From positions 1 to 64,000 of the forward strand of contig NZ_NWTG01000032.1 of NCBI RefSeq assembly GCF_002532045.1: a DNA stretch of 64,000 nt. The letters are read 5' to 3'. The notes under the pieces are model-generated. The model was not told where the DNA came from and ran no database searches. It worked only from the letters and a program-made list of their open reading frames with translations. Positions within the stretch are counted from its first letter, which is position 1. Every line of letters begins with the position of its first letter. Shown piece by piece: positions 8,765 through 20,587 of the stretch. The DNA comes from Bradyrhizobium sp. C9. GTDB taxonomy: Bacteria; Pseudomonadota; Alphaproteobacteria; Rhizobiales; Xanthobacteraceae. A program made the position numbers and the translations under genes.

Positions 8765-9421
8765 TCAAGGCCGCGCTCGCGGCGCAACGTTCTGTTCCAG
8801 CCCGGCTTTTTGCTCTGCTGCCACCGCGCGCTTATAGCCCTCGCGCTGCTGCAACCGCGCCCAATAGGCCGCGACATTCGGCCCGAAATCCTTGGCGAGG
8901 CCGATATTGCCGGCGAGGCGGAGGGCATAGCCGTTGGTGATGTCGGCGGCCGTGAAGCGTTCCGCGCAGAGGAATTCCGACTTGGCGGCGGCGGCTTCCA
9001 CCGCACGCAGACGGCCCAGGAACCATTTTGCATAATCGCCCGAGACCTGCGGGTTGCGTCGCTCCTCCGGCTCCAGCTGGCTGTAGCGAAGCACCAGCGT
9101 CTGCGGAAAGGTCAGCGTCGCGTCGGAGAAATACATCCAATTCAGGAACGCGCCATAGGCCGGCTCGTCGACACCGACGATCAGCGGCGTCGGGCCGTAC
9201 TTGGTGCCGAGGTAATGGCAGATACCGGAGGATTCCGTCATCTTGGTCTCGCCGTCGACCATGAACGGGATGGTGCCGAGCGGATTGATGCCGAGATATT
9301 CCTTGGCGAACACGCGCGGCGGGAACGGCAGCATCTTTAGCTCATAGGGCAGCCCGAGCTCCTCCAGCATCCACAACGGACGGAACGAGCGCGCGGCATC
9401 GCAGTGATAGAGCGTGATCAT
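8765..9421 (-). CDS. Glutathione S-transferase family protein
   Basis: This 218-residue cytosolic GST has an N-terminal thioredoxin-like domain (MITLYHCDAARSFRPLWMLEEL, about 1-80) with the family proline in NPLGTIPFMVD and the ESSGICHYL glutathione-binding segment. The all-helical C-terminal domain contains FTAADITNGYALRL, matching the conserved N-capping box. It could conjugate or isomerise an intermediate or detoxify a reactive product of the pathway. It is downstream of, and collinear with, three acyl-CoA dehydrogenase genes. Substrate unknown. Confidence 0.88.
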   Translation of the reverse strand: MITLYHCDAARSFRPLWMLEELGLPYELKMLPFPPRVFAKEYLGINPLGTIPFMVDGETKMTESSGICHYLGTKYGPTPLIVGVDEPAYGAFLNWMYFSDATLTFPQTLVLRYSQLEPEERRNPQVSGDYAKWFLGRLRAVEAAAAKSEFLCAERFTAADITNGYALRLAGNIGLAKDFGPNVAAYWARLQQREGYKRAVAAEQKAGLEQNVAPRARP

Positions 9422-9519
9422 CAGGCGTTTCCCATGTTCTTGATCGCCGCCACCATGGAGCGCCGGCGCGGTGACTGCAACAATGTCGTACGCGGTGCAT
9501 TCATCGCGCAGGTTTCCGG

Positions 9520-10743
<1,224 letters not shown>

Positions 10744-10792
10744 CTCTGCGCTCGTACCGGCGGCGCATGCAATCCGCCGGGACGGCCTCGCA

Positions 10793-11950
<1,158 letters not shown>

Positions 11951-11963
11951 GTTGCCTAGTCCT

Positions 11964-12089
11964 CGTCATTCCGGAGCAATGCGCAGCATCGGGCCCGGAA
12001 TCCATTTCACATCAAATTTGCCGCTCGACGGGCCCGGGCTCGCGCTGCGCGCGCCCTCAGGTGCGCGATTGCGCACCGGGGAATGACGG
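11964..12089. repeat. Dispersed inverted repeat between two dehydrogenase genes
   Basis: An element of about 126 bp is bounded by CGTCATTCCGG and CCGGGGAATGACGG. It contains inner complementary blocks (GGGCCCGGAATCC on the left, GGGCCCGGGCTCGCGC centrally) and a small hairpin GTGCGC-GATT-GCGCAC at 12061-12076. It separates the gene starting at 11950 from the one ending at 12100, and may partly uncouple their expression. Confidence 0.7.
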
Positions 12090-12099
12090 AGCAAATTCA

Positions 12100-13236
12100 T
12101 CACAATCCCATCTGCCTTGACGCGAGATCCTTCATGATCTCCTCGGTGCCGCCGCCGATGGCGTTGACCTTGACCTCGCGGTAGATGCGCTCGACCTTGA
12201 TGCCGCGCATGAAGCCGGCACCACCGAAGATCTGCACTGCCTCGGAGGCGCAATGCGCCATGGTTTGGGTGGCCTGATTCTTCATCATGCAGATCTCGGC
12301 GACCGGGCTCTCGCCCTGGCCGAGCCGCCACGCCAGCATCTCCAGCATCGCCTGCGAGACCGCAACCTTCTGCGCCATGTCGACGATCTTGTGCCGGATG
12401 ACCTGGTGCTGGGCGATCGGCTTGCCGAACGTCTTGCGCTCCTTGGCATAGGCGATCGCTTCATCGAGGCAGACCCGCGCATAGGCCGTGCAGCTTGCCG
12501 CCATGCCCATGCGCTCGCTGTTGAAGTTGTACATGATCTGCTTGAAGCCCTGGCCTTCCTCGCCGATCAGGTTCTCGACCGGCACGCGGCATTCGTCGAA
12601 ATGAAGCGTCGCGGTGTCCGACGCCCACCAGCCCATCTTCTTCAGCTTGGTGCGGGATAGGCCCGGCGTATTGCCCTCGATCAAGAGCAGGCTGACGCCG
12701 CCCGGCCCCTCGCCGCCGGTGCGCACCGCAACCGTCAGATAGTCGGCGCGCATGCCTGAAGTGATGAAGGTCTTCTCGCCGGAGACGACGTAATGGTTGC
12801 CGTCACGCCGCGCCTTGGTGCGCAAATTCGCGACATCGGAGCCGCCGCTCGGCTCGGTGATCGCGAGCGCGGAGATCTTCTTGCCCGCGAGCACCTCCGG
12901 CAGCACCCGTGCCTTGACCTCGGGGCGCGCGGCGCGGGCGATCGGCGGCGAGCCGATGGTGTGGCTCATCAGGCTCGCGGAGACGCCGCCGGCGCCGGCG
13001 CGCGCCAGCTCCTGCGAGGCCACGATCTTCATGAACTGGTCGGCGGCGACCCCGCCATACTCTTCCGGGAAGCCGAGGCCGAGCAGCCCGATTTCGGACG
13101 CCTTGGCATAGAGCTCGCGCGGAAACTCGCCCTCCTCGTCCCATTGATGGGCATAAGGCTCGATTTCCCTGGCCACAAAGCGCCGCATCACCTCGCGAAA
13201 GGCCTCATGCTCGCCGGTGTAGAACGGGTTTGCCAT
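12100..13236 (-). CDS. Acyl-CoA dehydrogenase
   Basis: This 378-residue enzyme is the third acyl-CoA dehydrogenase in the cluster. Landmarks are ALAITEPSGGSDVANLRT (flavin/substrate loop), VSGEKTFITSGMRADY, the arginine-rich helix YAKERKTFGKPIAQHQ and the C-terminal QIFGGAGFMRGIKVERIYRE with IGGGTEEIM. The ATG at 13236 starts MANPFYTGEHEAFRE, the normal family N-terminus; the longer frame runs through the divergent promoter region. It lies head to head with the acyl-CoA synthetase gene at 13452, across a gap holding an 8-bp inverted repeat (13310-13317 and 13327-13334). Confidence 0.9.
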   Translation of the reverse strand: MANPFYTGEHEAFREVMRRFVAREIEPYAHQWDEEGEFPRELYAKASEIGLLGLGFPEEYGGVAADQFMKIVASQELARAGAGGVSASLMSHTIGSPPIARAARPEVKARVLPEVLAGKKISALAITEPSGGSDVANLRTKARRDGNHYVVSGEKTFITSGMRADYLTVAVRTGGEGPGGVSLLLIEGNTPGLSRTKLKKMGWWASDTATLHFDECRVPVENLIGEEGQGFKQIMYNFNSERMGMAASCTAYARVCLDEAIAYAKERKTFGKPIAQHQVIRHKIVDMAQKVAVSQAMLEMLAWRLGQGESPVAEICMMKNQATQTMAHCASEAVQIFGGAGFMRGIKVERIYREVKVNAIGGGTEEIMKDLASRQMGL

Positions 13237-13451
13237 CCGCGTGCTCCGTTGATTCCCGGATCGGACGATGTCCGGATTTTTCTCAGGCCACTTGCGTCGA
13301 GTAGCTGTCGGCCGGATCGGGTTTCCATCCGGCCTCCCGCCAGCCACTAAACGCAAGACAGTATCCTAATACGCCCCCTCCACTGCCAATTCATGGCATC
13401 AATCGAGCCAGGGACAGGCGGCGCAAGACTGCCGTTCCAGAGGAGGGACAT

Positions 13452-14993
13452 TTGCCGGTTCGTTATTACGACTGGATCACGCATCATCGCCGGCGCACGC
13501 CGGACAAGATGGCGCTTGTCGATCTCGCAAGCGGTCGCCGTTTCAGCTATGCGGGCCTCGACGCGCGCGTGTCCCGGCTCGCCGGCTATCTGCGCGACGA
13601 GCTGAAGGTCGCCTGCGGCGACCGGGTCGCGGTGCTGGCGCTGAACACCACGGATACGCTGGAGGTGCAGTTCGCCTGCTTCCGGATCGGGGCGGTCTTC
13701 CTGCCGCTCAACACCCGCCTCACCGTTCCCGAGCTGCGCTACATCACCGGCGATGCCTCACCCAAGGTGATGATCCATGACGATGATCTCGCCGAGACCG
13801 CGCTTGCGGTCGCCAAGCTCTGCGACGTCGCGTCGACCGTGCGGCTCGGCCCCGGCGGCGCCTATGAAGCCGGCATCGCGGCGGCCAAACCGCTCGAACG
13901 GTTCGAGGAGGTCACGCTCGATGACATCTCGACCATCATGTACACTTCGGGCACCACGGGCCAGCCCAAGGGCGCGATCATCACCCATGGGATGACGTTC
14001 TGGAATTGCGTCAATCTCGGCGGCCCCGCCTACATCTCGCCGGCCTCCGTGCTGCTGACGGTGCTGCCGTTGTTTCATACCGGCGGACTGAATTGCTACA
14101 CCAACCCGGTGCTGCATGCCGGCGGCACCGTGCTGATCATGCGCGCGTTCGATCCCGGCGAGGCCTTGAGGCTGATCGGCGATCCGGCGCAAGGCATCAA
14201 CGTGTTCTTCGGCGTGCCCGCGATCTACCAGTTCATGGCGCAGCATCCAGCTTTCGCGTCGGTGGATTTCAGCCGCCTGATGATCGGCGGCGTCGGCGGC
14301 GCGCCGATGCCGGTGCCGTTGCTCAAGACCTGGGAGGCTCGCGGCGTGGCGCTGCAACAGGGTTACGGCATGACCGAGACCTCGCCCGCGGTGATGGTGC
14401 TCGACCGCGAGGATGCCGCGCGCAAGGCCGGCTCGTCCGGCAAGCCGGTGCTGCACACGGAAGTGAGAATCGTGCGGCCTGACGGCAGCGATGCCGCGGT
14501 CGGCGAGCTCGGCGAACTCTGGGTCAAGGGCCCGAACATCACGCCGGGTTACTGGAACCGGCCGGACGCCAACGCCGCGTCCTTCACCGACGGTTGGCTG
14601 CACACCGGCGACGCCACCCGGATCGACGAGGAAGGCTTCTACTACATCGTCGACCGCTGGAAGGACATGTACATCTCCGGCGGCGAGAACGTCTATCCGG
14701 CCGAGGTCGAGAGCGTGCTGCATCAACTGGCAGCCGTGGCCGAGGCCGCTGTGATCGGCATTCCCGACCAGCAATGGGGCGAAGTCGGAATGGCGATCAT
14801 CGCCGTGAAGCCCGGCCATACTCTGACGCCGGCCGAGATCCACGCGCATTGCCAGGCCAATCTGGCGCGGTTCAAGTGCCCGCGCCTGATCGAATTCATC
14901 GATGCCCTGCCGCGAAACGCGACAGGCAAAATTCATAAGCCGACGCTGCGGCAGCAATTCAGCCAGCCGAAGCCGACCGATACCGCGGCGTGA
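13452..14993 (+). CDS. AMP-forming acyl-CoA synthetase (long-chain-fatty-acid-CoA ligase type)
   Basis: This 513-residue ANL ligase carries the AMP-binding motif TIMYTSGTTGQPKGAI near residue 165, QQGYGMTETSP, the hinge region DRWKDMYISGGENVYP and the catalytic-lysine segment NATGKIHKPTLR. The start is TTG at 13452; GGAGG at 13442-13446 is five bases upstream and no ATG fits. It is a different subfamily from the synthetase at 3670-5268, so the cluster can activate two kinds of acid or the same acid at two steps. A binding-protein gene follows on the same strand. Confidence 0.92.
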   Translation: MPVRYYDWITHHRRRTPDKMALVDLASGRRFSYAGLDARVSRLAGYLRDELKVACGDRVAVLALNTTDTLEVQFACFRIGAVFLPLNTRLTVPELRYITGDASPKVMIHDDDLAETALAVAKLCDVASTVRLGPGGAYEAGIAAAKPLERFEEVTLDDISTIMYTSGTTGQPKGAIITHGMTFWNCVNLGGPAYISPASVLLTVLPLFHTGGLNCYTNPVLHAGGTVLIMRAFDPGEALRLIGDPAQGINVFFGVPAIYQFMAQHPAFASVDFSRLMIGGVGGAPMPVPLLKTWEARGVALQQGYGMTETSPAVMVLDREDAARKAGSSGKPVLHTEVRIVRPDGSDAAVGELGELWVKGPNITPGYWNRPDANAASFTDGWLHTGDATRIDEEGFYYIVDRWKDMYISGGENVYPAEVESVLHQLAAVAEAAVIGIPDQQWGEVGMAIIAVKPGHTLTPAEIHAHCQANLARFKCPRLIEFIDALPRNATGKIHKPTLRQQFSQPKPTDTAA

Positions 14994-15120
14994 TCCGAAA
15001 ACGCGCCTCGCGCGTTTCGAATTTCGCAGTGACAAGAACTGCCCCGCAACCGTCTGCCGGGACCGGCTGCGGGTTCGTTGCGTAAGTCCCCAACCAGAAT
15101 CAATCGAGGAAATTGCCTTT

Positions 15121-16341
15121 ATGAAAACCACAAAATTGTCGCTGCTGGCCGCCGCCGCGGCGCTTTGCCTGCTCTCCAGCCAGGCCGCCTTTGCACAAAA
15201 GAAGTATGACACCGGCGCCTCCGACACCGAGATCAAGATCGGCAATGTCGAGGCCTATAGCGGTCCCGCGTCCGCCTACGGCGTCATCGGCAAGACCGAA
15301 GAAGCCTATTTCAAGATGATCAACGATCAGGGCGGCATCAACGGCCGCAAGATCAACTGGATCTCCTACGACGACGGCTACTCGCCGCCGAAGACCGTGG
15401 AGCAGATCCGCAAGCTGATCGAGAGCGACGAGGTGTTCCTGGTGTTCAACGCGCTGGGCACGCCGACCCAGACCGCGGTACAAAAGTATCACAACGCCAA
15501 GAAGGTGCCGCAGCTGTTCCTCGCCACCGGCGCCAGCAAGTGGAACGACCCGAAAGATTTTCCGTGGACCATGGGCTTCCAGCCGAGCTATCGCGTCGAG
15601 GCGCGGATTTTCGGCAAGTACATCCTCAAGGCCAAGCCGGATGCCAAGGTCGCGATCTTCTATGCCAATGACGATTTCGGCAAGGACTACCTGGTCGGCC
15701 TCAAGGAGGTGCTCGACAAGTCGAGCGTCAAGATCGTCGCCGAGGAAAGCTACGAGACGACCGAGCCGTCGATCGATTCCCACATCGTCAAGCTGAAGGA
15801 CACCGGCGCCGACGTGTTCGTCAACATCTCGACGCCGAAATTCGCGGCGCAGGCGATCAAGAAGATCGCCGAGCTCGGCTGGAAGCCGATGCAGGTGATG
15901 ACCGACGTCTCGATCTCGATCGGCGCGGTCATGAAGCCCGCCGGCCTCGAAGCATCCGAAGGCGTGCTGTCGGCCGGCTATCTCAAGGACGCGTCCGATC
16001 CGCAGTGGAAGAATGACGAGGGCATGAAGAAGTTCATGGCCTTCGCCGAGAAGTACATGCCGGGCGCGAATCTCTCCGACGCCAATCTGGTCTATGGCTA
16101 CGCCGCGGCGCAGACCATGGTGCAGGTGCTGAAGCAGGCCGGAGACAACCTGACGCGTGAGAACGTGATGAAGCAGGCTGCCAGCCTGAAGGACTTCACG
16201 CCCGACACGCTGATCCCCGGCATCCGGATCAACACCAGCGCGACCGACTTCGCTCCGGTCGAGCAGCTCAAGATGATGCAGTTCAAGAACGGGCAGTGGG
16301 AGCTGTTCGGCGACATCATCAGCGCCGAGACCGGCGGCTAG
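15121..16341 (+). CDS. ABC transporter substrate-binding protein, branched-chain amino acid type (Sec signal)
   Basis: This 406-residue periplasmic binding protein has a classical Sec signal (MKTTKLSLLAAAAALCLLSS, cleavage after QAAFA). The mature protein begins with EIKIGNVEAYSGPASAYG and follows the LivK-like fold. It matches the protein at 6455-7678 closely over its whole length, for example KTVEQIRKLIESDEV here against KTVEQVRRLIESDNV there, so the two are paralogues with different export signals. GAGGAAA lies before the ATG. Permease genes are absent from the window. Confidence 0.92.
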   Translation: MKTTKLSLLAAAAALCLLSSQAAFAQKKYDTGASDTEIKIGNVEAYSGPASAYGVIGKTEEAYFKMINDQGGINGRKINWISYDDGYSPPKTVEQIRKLIESDEVFLVFNALGTPTQTAVQKYHNAKKVPQLFLATGASKWNDPKDFPWTMGFQPSYRVEARIFGKYILKAKPDAKVAIFYANDDFGKDYLVGLKEVLDKSSVKIVAEESYETTEPSIDSHIVKLKDTGADVFVNISTPKFAAQAIKKIAELGWKPMQVMTDVSISIGAVMKPAGLEASEGVLSAGYLKDASDPQWKNDEGMKKFMAFAEKYMPGANLSDANLVYGYAAAQTMVQVLKQAGDNLTRENVMKQAASLKDFTPDTLIPGIRINTSATDFAPVEQLKMMQFKNGQWELFGDIISAETGG

Positions 16342-16376
16342 CGCTGCGCGCACCGCGTCCAAACATCAGCCATCGC

Positions 16377-16406
16377 GAAGCCGCCCATCCGGGCGGCTTC
16401 GTTGTT
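16377..16406 (+). terminator. Rho-independent terminator
   Basis: A perfect 10-bp GC-rich stem (GAAGCCGCCC, loop ATCC, GGGCGGCTTC) is followed by GTTGTTT, 36 bp after the binding-protein stop codon. This is a good fit for an intrinsic terminator. Confidence 0.85.
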
Positions 16407-16474
16407 TCGGCGAGCACTTCGCCGATCAAACCGAGTTTAAAGTAGAGCCGGCGCCGGGAGGCACCCCTGTCTCA

Positions 16475-16577
16475 CCGTCACCCTGAGGAGCCGCGAAGCG
16501 GCGTCTCGAAGGGTCGACGCCCCCGCTGGTGGCCGTGCATCCTTCGAGAGCCGCTTCGCGGCTCCTCAGGATGACGG
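16475..16577. repeat. Dispersed inverted repeat (CCTGAGGAGCCGCGAAGCGGC family)
   Basis: Two 28-bp arms at 16475-16502 and 16550-16577 are reverse complements with one mismatch, around a 47-bp centre containing GTGCATCCTTCGAGA. A related element is at 23007-23111. It lies between convergent genes and probably belongs to a multi-copy intergenic family. Confidence 0.8.
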
Positions 16578-16594
16578 GGCTAATTCTGTCGACG

Positions 16595-17359
16595 TCAGCC
16601 CGGCAAAAAGATCGCAAACGGCTCGTCGATCGTGCGGCGCAGATGCTCGCGATAGAGGGCGTAGTTGCCATCGTCAGCCGACACCCGGCCAAGGCTCGGC
16701 TTCGGCACATTCTTCACCGGCAGGAACGCGATCGGCGCGGCGACCGGCGTCAGCAGCGAGCCGCGGCCGGCAAGCAGCGTCGTGATGATGCCGTACATCT
16801 CACCGGTGTTGCGCGGGCGCGAGACCGTGATCACGCGATGTTGGCCATGGCGGTTGGTTACCAGATAGACGAAGCCCGATTCGTTGGGCACCGCCACCTC
16901 GCCATACTGGGTGTAGTCGGCATCCTGCCGCTCGCCTTCGCGGAAGCCGAGCGCTGACGCCGCATCGTCCCAGGCGATCTCCGTCCGATAGGCGTAGACC
17001 GCGCCCTGCTCGCCGAACGACGGGCGCACCGTGATGTAAGTGCCTTCGATCCGCGCCACCGAGCGGCGCGAATACGATCCGAGGCTGTCGGGCGCGATCC
17101 CGCCATTGGCAGGCACGGCCACCGCGATCGCCTCCGGCAGCTTGCGCAGGGACACGCCGAGCGCCTGCTCGAGCCGCACGGTGGTCGCCAACGTGAACGG
17201 ACGGCGGCCGCCGAGCACCTTCTCCAGCGTCGACAGGCTGAGCTTGGCCTGCTCGGCCAGCGTCTGCCGCGAGATGCGGCGGCGCGCAATTTCCTCGCGG
17301 ATGGTCTCCGCGACCTGCTGGCTCTGCTCGGTTGAAAGCTGCTTGTCCGGCGTCGGCAT
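16595..17359 (-). CDS. XRE-type helix-turn-helix regulator with C-terminal domain
   Basis: This 254-residue protein has an N-terminal Cro/XRE-like helix-turn-helix (about residues 15-75: ISRQTLAEQAKLSLSTLEKV, then GGRRPF). The remaining 170 residues, starting around RSVARIEGTYITVRPSFGE, form a separate beta-rich domain I do not recognise by name, probably a ligand-sensing module. It is transcribed away from the VIT/VWA-sortase pair, with a 199-bp shared upstream region, so it may regulate that pair. That link is inferred from position only. Confidence 0.75.
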   Translation of the reverse strand: MPTPDKQLSTEQSQQVAETIREEIARRRISRQTLAEQAKLSLSTLEKVLGGRRPFTLATTVRLEQALGVSLRKLPEAIAVAVPANGGIAPDSLGSYSRRSVARIEGTYITVRPSFGEQGAVYAYRTEIAWDDAASALGFREGERQDADYTQYGEVAVPNESGFVYLVTNRHGQHRVITVSRPRNTGEMYGIITTLLAGRGSLLTPVAAPIAFLPVKNVPKPSLGRVSADDGNYALYREHLRRTIDEPFAIFLPG

Positions 17360-17558
17360 CCTGATTCCTGCCCGGTTCCCCTTGATTCCGCGCAGTCTAG
17401 CAGACCGGACAATCCATCACAAAACCGCACAAACCCGCCTCGACCGACGGCGGACCGCGCCGGACGGCGGCCAATCATTGCCGATCATTCTGCTCGCGCC
17501 AAAACCGCCGCTCTCCATGATTGCGAAGCAGCGAAAGCCTCGCTCGGGAGTGACGAAA

Positions 17559-19832
17559 ATGACGATTTACGATGCATGTGAGAGCAGCCCGCAGATCCGC
17601 CTGTCGCGCCGGATGCGCATTGTGCTGTTCTTCCTGGTGGAAGGTGTGGCCGCGCTGGCGATCGGCTTCGCGGTGCTGTTCGTGAGTTTTGATCCGGTCT
17701 GGTCGGCCGAGCTGCCGCAGCAGGCGGTGCTGCGGCCGAGCGATGCGCGCTCCGGCTCGCTGCTGTTCAAGACCGACGACGGCTATGCCGACGCAACCAG
17801 GCTCGGCATCGATGTCGACCTCACCGTGTCGGGCCCGACGGTGCGGGCCCGCGTGACGCAGATCTTCCGCAACCCGACCAAGGACTGGGTGGAAGCGACC
17901 TATGTCTATCCACTACCGGCCGGCGGCGCGGTCGACACGCTGAAGATGGTGGTCGGTGACCGCATCGTGGTCGGCGACATCAAGGAGCGGCAGCAGGCCC
18001 GCGCGATCTACGAGCAGGCCAAGCAGAATGGCCAGAAGGCCGCGCTAACCGAGCAGGAGCGGCCGAACATCTTCACCAACTCGGTTGCCAATATCGGTCC
18101 CGGCGAAACCGTGCTGGTGCAGATCGAATATCAGGAGCCGGTGCAGCAGAGCGGCAACGAATTCTCGCTGCGGGTGCCGATGGTGGTCGGCCCGCGCTAC
18201 AATCCGCGCCCGGTGGTGCAGAGCGTCGACCTTCGCGCCGACGGCGGCGGCTGGGGCGTCACCGCGACCGATCCGGTGCCGGACCGCGATCGTATCGCCT
18301 CCGAAGTGCTCGATCCCGCGACAAATGCGCCGGTCAATCCGACCAACATCACGGTGCACCTCAACGCCGGCTTCCCGCTCGGCGACGTGAAAAGTCATTT
18401 CCACCAGGTCAGGGTCGAGAGCCTCGACAGCACCACGCGCATCGTCAAGCTCGCCGAAGGCCCGGTACCGGCCGATCGCGATTTCGAGCTGACCTGGAAG
18501 CCGGCCACCGAAAAGGCGCCGTCGGTCGGGCTGTTCCGCGAGCATGTCGGTAATTCCGACTATTTGCTGGCCTTCGTCACCCCGCCATCGGTCGAGCAGG
18601 CGCAACAGAAGCAGCTCCGACGCGAAGTGATCTTCGTGATCGACAATTCGGGCTCGATGGGCGGCACCTCGATCATCCAGGCCAAGGCGAGCCTCATCTA
18701 TGCCCTCGGCCGCCTGCAGCCGACCGATCGCTTCAACGTGATCCGCTTCGACGACACCATGGACACCCTGTTCCCGTCGCCGGTCGCTGCCAACAGCGCC
18801 AATATCGGCAACGCGACCTCGTTCGTCAGCGCGATACAGGCACGCGGCGGCACCGAGATGGTGCCGGCGATGCGCGCGGCGCTGTCCGACACCAACCATG
18901 ATGGCGCCGACCATGTCCGCCAGGTGGTGTTCCTGACCGACGGCGCCATCGGCAACGAGCAGCAATTGTTCGAGACCATCAGCGCGCTGCGCGGCCGTTC
19001 ACGAATCTTCATGGTCGGCATCGGCTCGGCGCCGAACACCTATCTGATGACGCGCGCTGCCGAGCTCGGCCGCGGCACCTTCACCCATATCGGCTCGGTC
19101 GAGCAGGTCGACGAGCGGGTGCGCGACCTGTTCGCCAAGCTGGAGAATCCCGCGGTGACCAACCTCGCCGCAAAATTTTCCGAGGCGACGGCCGACCTGA
19201 CGCCGTCGGCGCTCCCCGACGTCTACCGCGACGAGCCGCTGGTGCTGGCTGCGAAGCTCGACAAGCTTACCGGCTCGGTCGAGATCAAGGGCCGGATCGG
19301 CGATCGTCCGTGGAGCGTGACGCTGCCGCTCGCGAATGCCGCCGAAGGCAAGGGCCTCTCCAAGCTGTGGGCACGCCGCAAGATCGCGGATGCCGAGGTT
19401 GCGCGCACCACGCGGCAGGCGAGCCCGGAGGATGCCGACAAGACCATTCTTGCGCTGGCGCTGGAGCATCAGCTTGTGACGCGGCTGACCAGCCTCGTTG
19501 CGGTCGACAAGACGCCGAGCCGTCCCGAAGGCGAGCCGCTGAAGTTGAGTGAACTTCCGCTCAACCTGCCCGCTGGCTGGGATTTCGCAAAGGTGTTCGG
19601 TGAGCGTCCGCGCCTGCCGGCCGCACCGGGCGAACGTCGTGCCGATGCCGGAGACGGCAAAGTGCAGCTCGCCGCGCTGAAGCGGTCACCGGTCGCCACG
19701 CAAGGTCCCGGCACGATCCAGCTGCCGAAGACCGCGACCGATGCCGAGCTGAAGATGATCGCAGGTGTGATCCTGCTCACGGTCAGCCTTCTGCTTCTGG
19801 TGTTCAACCGACGTCAGACGTCGTCCCACTGA
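17559..19832 (+). CDS. VIT/VWA-domain sortase target protein (LPKTA anchor)
   Basis: This 757-residue envelope protein has an N-terminal signal or membrane segment (about 20-45), a VIT domain (about 60-190, with NPTKDWVEATYVYPLP), and a von Willebrand A domain (about 360-530) with the MIDAS motif VIDNSGSMGG. The C-terminus has the sorting motif LPKTA at 722-726, then the hydrophobic helix VILLTVSLLLLVF, then Arg-Arg. That layout is what class GN sortases recognise, and the sortase gene is next. I chose the ATG at 17559 for its GGGAG site. A surface adhesion or metal-dependent binding role is inferred from the VIT and VWA domains. Confidence 0.9.
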   Translation: MTIYDACESSPQIRLSRRMRIVLFFLVEGVAALAIGFAVLFVSFDPVWSAELPQQAVLRPSDARSGSLLFKTDDGYADATRLGIDVDLTVSGPTVRARVTQIFRNPTKDWVEATYVYPLPAGGAVDTLKMVVGDRIVVGDIKERQQARAIYEQAKQNGQKAALTEQERPNIFTNSVANIGPGETVLVQIEYQEPVQQSGNEFSLRVPMVVGPRYNPRPVVQSVDLRADGGGWGVTATDPVPDRDRIASEVLDPATNAPVNPTNITVHLNAGFPLGDVKSHFHQVRVESLDSTTRIVKLAEGPVPADRDFELTWKPATEKAPSVGLFREHVGNSDYLLAFVTPPSVEQAQQKQLRREVIFVIDNSGSMGGTSIIQAKASLIYALGRLQPTDRFNVIRFDDTMDTLFPSPVAANSANIGNATSFVSAIQARGGTEMVPAMRAALSDTNHDGADHVRQVVFLTDGAIGNEQQLFETISALRGRSRIFMVGIGSAPNTYLMTRAAELGRGTFTHIGSVEQVDERVRDLFAKLENPAVTNLAAKFSEATADLTPSALPDVYRDEPLVLAAKLDKLTGSVEIKGRIGDRPWSVTLPLANAAEGKGLSKLWARRKIADAEVARTTRQASPEDADKTILALALEHQLVTRLTSLVAVDKTPSRPEGEPLKLSELPLNLPAGWDFAKVFGERPRLPAAPGERRADAGDGKVQLAALKRSPVATQGPGTIQLPKTATDAELKMIAGVILLTVSLLLLVFNRRQTSSH

Positions 19833-19845
19833 CGTCGGATGAAAG

Positions 19846-19921
19846 GAGGAGGTGCCCCCGACCTCCTCTTTCAAGAGCGCGCGCGGCCTTCTCACCCGTC
19901 CCCCCGGGGGGCCGCGCGCGC
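19846..19921 (+). terminator. Two consecutive hairpins between target gene and sortase gene
   Basis: The first stem, GAGGAGGT (19846-19853) with ACCTCCTC (19861-19868), is followed by TTTC. The second is a perfect 12-bp stem, GCGCGCGCGGCC (19877-19888) with GGCCGCGCGCGC (19910-19921), followed by a pyrimidine-rich stretch. They lie 13 bp after the VIT/VWA stop and would reduce read-through into the sortase gene, setting expression of target above enzyme. Confidence 0.65.
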
Positions 19922-19975
19922 CATTTCTCTCAACAGGCGTCATTGCGAGCGAAGCAACGACCCGAGCAGAACAAG

Positions 19976-20587
19976 ATGCGCCGCTTCATTCTCCCGCTCG
20001 CCTTCGCCCTCATCGGCCTGATCCTGTTCGGCCAGGGCGCCTATATCCACGCCAAGGCGCTGCTTGCGCAGGTGCTGCTGGAGCGCGCCTTCGCACAGAG
20101 CATCGCGACCGGACATGCCGTGAAACCGTGGCGCTGGGCAGATACCTGGCCGGTGGCCCGGATCGAGGTGAAGCGCCTGCATGCGTCCGCGATTGCGCTA
20201 GCCGGCAGCAGCGGCCAAGCGCTGGCGTTCGGCCCCGGCCACGTCGAAGAGACCGTCGATGCCGGCGAGCCGGGCGTTGCGGTCTATTCCGCGCATCGCG
20301 ACACCCATTTCCGCTTTCTGAAAGATGTCACAATCGGTGACGAGATCGACGTCACGAGAAGCGACGGCAAGATTTTTCGCTACCGGGCCGATCGCAGCGC
20401 GGTCGTCCGTTTCGATCAATCGGGCATCGATCCGCTCACCAACCGGTATGAGCTGGTGCTGTCGACCTGCTGGCCGTTCGACGCGCTGACATCCGGCCCC
20501 GAGCGTTACGTGCTGCACGCGACCATGGTCCAATCGGATTCGAGCCAGCTCGAAACGGATTCGAGCCCATCCGACTCTGGTTCCTGA
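19976..20587 (+). CDS. Class GN sortase (proteobacterial transpeptidase)
   Basis: This 203-residue membrane-anchored cysteine transpeptidase has an N-terminal transmembrane helix (about 5-28) and a sortase fold with the catalytic triad visible: His107 in SAHRDTH, Cys165 in LSTCWP and Arg177 in GPERYVL. In Gram-negative bacteria this class normally has a single dedicated substrate encoded beside it, here the LPKTA protein at 17559-19832. I chose the ATG at 19976 because the upstream TTG at 19943 lies in a dispersed-repeat fragment. The last 18 residues (rich in Ser, Asp, Glu) extend past the usual end. Confidence 0.92.
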   Translation: MRRFILPLAFALIGLILFGQGAYIHAKALLAQVLLERAFAQSIATGHAVKPWRWADTWPVARIEVKRLHASAIALAGSSGQALAFGPGHVEETVDAGEPGVAVYSAHRDTHFRFLKDVTIGDEIDVTRSDGKIFRYRADRSAVVRFDQSGIDPLTNRYELVLSTCWPFDALTSGPERYVLHATMVQSDSSQLETDSSPSDSGS

